DNA of 6,457 bases from CAZWRK01 sp964635875 (GTDB lineage: Bacteria > Pseudomonadota > Gammaproteobacteria > Burkholderiales > Aquaspirillaceae), in contig CAZWRK010000187.1 of NCBI GenBank assembly GCA_964635875.1, positions 1 through 6,457 on the forward strand. The letters run 5' to 3'. The notes under the pieces are model-generated. The model saw only the letters and a program-made list of their open reading frames with translations, did not search any database and was not told where the DNA came from. Shown one piece after another: positions 5,182 through 6,457 of the stretch (the first letter of the stretch is position 1; every line of letters starts with the position of its first letter). Both the position numbers and the translations under genes were made by a program.

Positions 5182-5798
5182 TTTTGCTTGCCTGTCATCT
5201 CACGGTACCAGCGTGGGTGATGTTTCTTCGCCCAGCTATGGGTGACCACGCCTTCGACCATGGCGCGAATCGTCCCTTTCACCCAAAACGCGGCATAGAC
5301 GTGGACAATGATGCTGGCAATCAAGCCAATCGCCGCGCAAGCGTGCAGCAACAAAGCCATGCGAATCACCGGAATCGGGAAATTCACCGCAAAGTAAGGC
5401 CGCCACGCAATCACGCCCGTGACCAGCAAGGTCAGCATGCACAGGCACATCATCCAGAACATGCCTTTTTGACCGCCGTTATATTTGCCGGTGTCGCCGA
5501 CTTCGTGGCCCTGCATCACGGTTTTGACCGACTTCATCCACTTGATGTCATCGCTATTGATCAGATTGTGATGCCAATAGCGGAAGAACTGACGGAAGAA
5601 CGCCAAGAACATGATCACCCCAACAAAGGGATGAACAATTCGTGCCAGTTGCGGTGTGCCAAACACGCCGGTGAGCCAGAAGAAGGCCGGATAAAAGAAG
5701 GCCAATCCCGACAGCGCCAGAAGAATAAAACAGACCGCGACAATCCAATGATTGATGCGCTCAGGCGCTGAATAGCGCTGGATGAGTTGCTCTTTCAT
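5178..5798 (-). CDS. fdoI: Formate dehydrogenase gamma subunit (membrane cytochrome b556)
   Basis: This subunit anchors formate dehydrogenase in the inner membrane and passes electrons from the beta subunit's iron-sulfur clusters through two b hemes to quinone. The 206-residue protein has four hydrophobic segments at about 18-38, 53-72, 114-134 and 148-170. H17, H56, H152 and H166 align with the four heme-ligand histidines of E. coli FdnI (18, 57, 155, 169). The segments GKYNGGQKGMFW (104-115) and WAKKHHPRWYRE (189-200) are also family signatures. The gene begins in an ATGA overlap with the beta-subunit gene, behind a strong ribosome site, and ends in an ATGA overlap with fdhD. I cannot tell an FdnI from an FdoI orthologue, so the symbol denotes the family. 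Confidence 0.93.
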   Translation of the reverse strand: MKEQLIQRYSAPERINHWIVAVCFILLALSGLAFFYPAFFWLTGVFGTPQLARIVHPFVGVIMFLAFFRQFFRYWHHNLINSDDIKWMKSVKTVMQGHEVGDTGKYNGGQKGMFWMMCLCMLTLLVTGVIAWRPYFAVNFPIPVIRMALLLHACAAIGLIASIIVHVYAAFWVKGTIRAMVEGVVTHSWAKKHHPRWYREMTGKQK

Positions 5799-6457
5799 AC
5801 TTTGTCCTCCTCTTGACGCGCATCGGCTTTGGCGGGGGTGTCATCGTCCTCGGCACGGTTTGGGCCAACGGTAATGTAATGGAAGAAACCAAACAGCCCC
5901 GCAGCGGCAATACCTAGCGTTGCGAGCGGTTTGAGAATGCCTTTCCACAGTTTAACGCTGGTACTAATCGCCGGATTTTTCGGCAGACCCGCGTACAGCT
6001 CCGGCTTGTCGGCATGGTGCAAGACATACATCACATGGGTGCCGCCTACGCCTTCGGGATCGTACAACCCCGCGTTTTGATAGCCGCGTTCTTTCAGATT
6101 TTCCACGCGTTGCGCGGCGTAATCTTTCATATCGGCCTTGCTGCCAAAGCGAATTGCACCGGTCGGGCAGGTTTTCGCGCAGGACGGCTCTAAACCGACC
6201 GCGACGCGATCTGAACACAGCGAGCACTTATAGGCTTTGTTGTCCTTTTGGCTGATGCGCGGCACATTGAACGGGCAGCCAGAGACGCAATAGCCACAGC
6301 CGATGCAGTTTTCTTGATGAAAATCGACGATGCCGTTTTTGTACTGAATGATCGCACCCGGTGACGGGCATGCTTTCAGGCAGCCGGGGTCGCTGCAGTG
6401 CATACAGCCGTCTTTGCGGATCAGCCATTCGAGCTTGCCGTTTTCTTCGACTTCGCT
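5795..6457 (-). CDS. fdoH: Formate dehydrogenase beta (iron-sulfur) subunit, C-terminal part
   Basis: The reading frame runs off the right edge without a start; 220 residues are visible, against about 294 in E. coli FdnH, so roughly 75 N-terminal residues are missing. Visible cysteine clusters are C18-x2-C21-x4-C26-x3-C30, C51-x2-C54-x2-C57-x3-C61 and C78-x2-C81-x11-C93-x3-C97, the ferredoxin-type [4Fe-4S] ligands that carry electrons from the catalytic alpha subunit to the gamma-subunit hemes. The family segment GVGGTHVMYVLHHADKPELY (about 136-155) follows, then a single C-terminal membrane helix (about 171-196) and a charged tail. The ATG at 6403, in frame, is codon 19 of the visible part (within DGCMHC) and is not the start. 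The catalytic subunit, expected to contain Mo and often selenocysteine, should lie just beyond the edge. Confidence 0.94.
   Translation of the reverse strand, partial: SEVEENGKLEWLIRKDGCMHCSDPGCLKACPSPGAIIQYKNGIVDFHQENCIGCGYCVSGCPFNVPRISQKDNKAYKCSLCSDRVAVGLEPSCAKTCPTGAIRFGSKADMKDYAAQRVENLKERGYQNAGLYDPEGVGGTHVMYVLHHADKPELYAGLPKNPAISTSVKLWKGILKPLATLGIAAAGLFGFFHYITVGPNRAEDDDTPAKADARQEEDKV
5805..5812 (-). promoter_or_regulatory. Strong ribosome binding site of the gamma-subunit gene
   Basis: GAGGAGGA on the minus strand, six bases before the ATG at 5798 and inside the last codons of the beta-subunit gene (encoding the EED of the tail). It suggests efficient independent initiation in addition to coupling through the ATGA overlap. 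Confidence 0.7.

Noticed and set aside
5184..5771. 195-codon plus-strand open frame opposite the gamma subunit
   Set aside because: The His- and Gln-rich translation is what results from reading transmembrane codons antisense; the gene on the minus strand has all four heme histidines.
1..6457. A novel defence, mobile or biosynthetic system
   Set aside because: Every substantial coding stretch is accounted for by well-known housekeeping or respiratory families, and no repeats, integrases or unfamiliar genes are present.

Overview
The window reads as an ordinary chromosomal segment of a Gram-negative proteobacterium, beta or gamma class. The evidence is a lipid A gene (lpxH), a periplasmic cyclophilin, a three-subunit membrane formate dehydrogenase of the FdnGHI/FdoGHI type with its FdhD and FdhE maturation factors, and a Gram-negative amino-acid-binding protein. 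I cannot fix the genus from sequence alone. I see no insertion sequence, phage gene, CRISPR array, tRNA or rRNA, and no stretch of clearly foreign composition.

Layout. Positions 1-124 (minus) hold the start of a glutamate/aspartate-type periplasmic binding protein (gltI/aatJ-like), cut by the window edge. Positions 125-619 are a long divergent intergenic region rich in regulatory structure: a sigma-54 (-24/-12) promoter pointing at gltI, an IHF-like site, and a perfect 18-bp palindrome fitting the TTCGG-N4-CCGAA motif that I recall for AauR, the acidic-amino-acid response regulator of pseudomonads. On the other side is an extended -10 promoter for the rightward genes. Positions 620-1719 (plus) encode two cyclophilins in tandem, one exported (ppiA) and one cytosolic (ppiB), followed by a strong intrinsic terminator. 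lpxH (1780-2550, plus) starts with GTG only 17 nt after that terminator.

From 2554 to the right edge all genes are on the minus strand. In transcription order they are the formate dehydrogenase beta subunit (cut by the edge), the gamma subunit (cytochrome b556), fdhD, fdhE and moaA. The beta/gamma and gamma/fdhD junctions are 4-nt ATGA overlaps, fdhD and fdhE are 12 nt apart, and moaA follows after 84 nt. This forms one functional block: structural subunits, the sulfurtransferase and assembly factor that activate the enzyme, and the first enzyme of the molybdenum cofactor pathway it needs. moaA is interrupted by a run of exactly 100 N, an assembly gap that hides about 88 codons.

No new system is evident. 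The most informative region is the gltI control region, where activator site, bending site and sigma-54 promoter sit at the spacings expected of an enhancer-dependent promoter.
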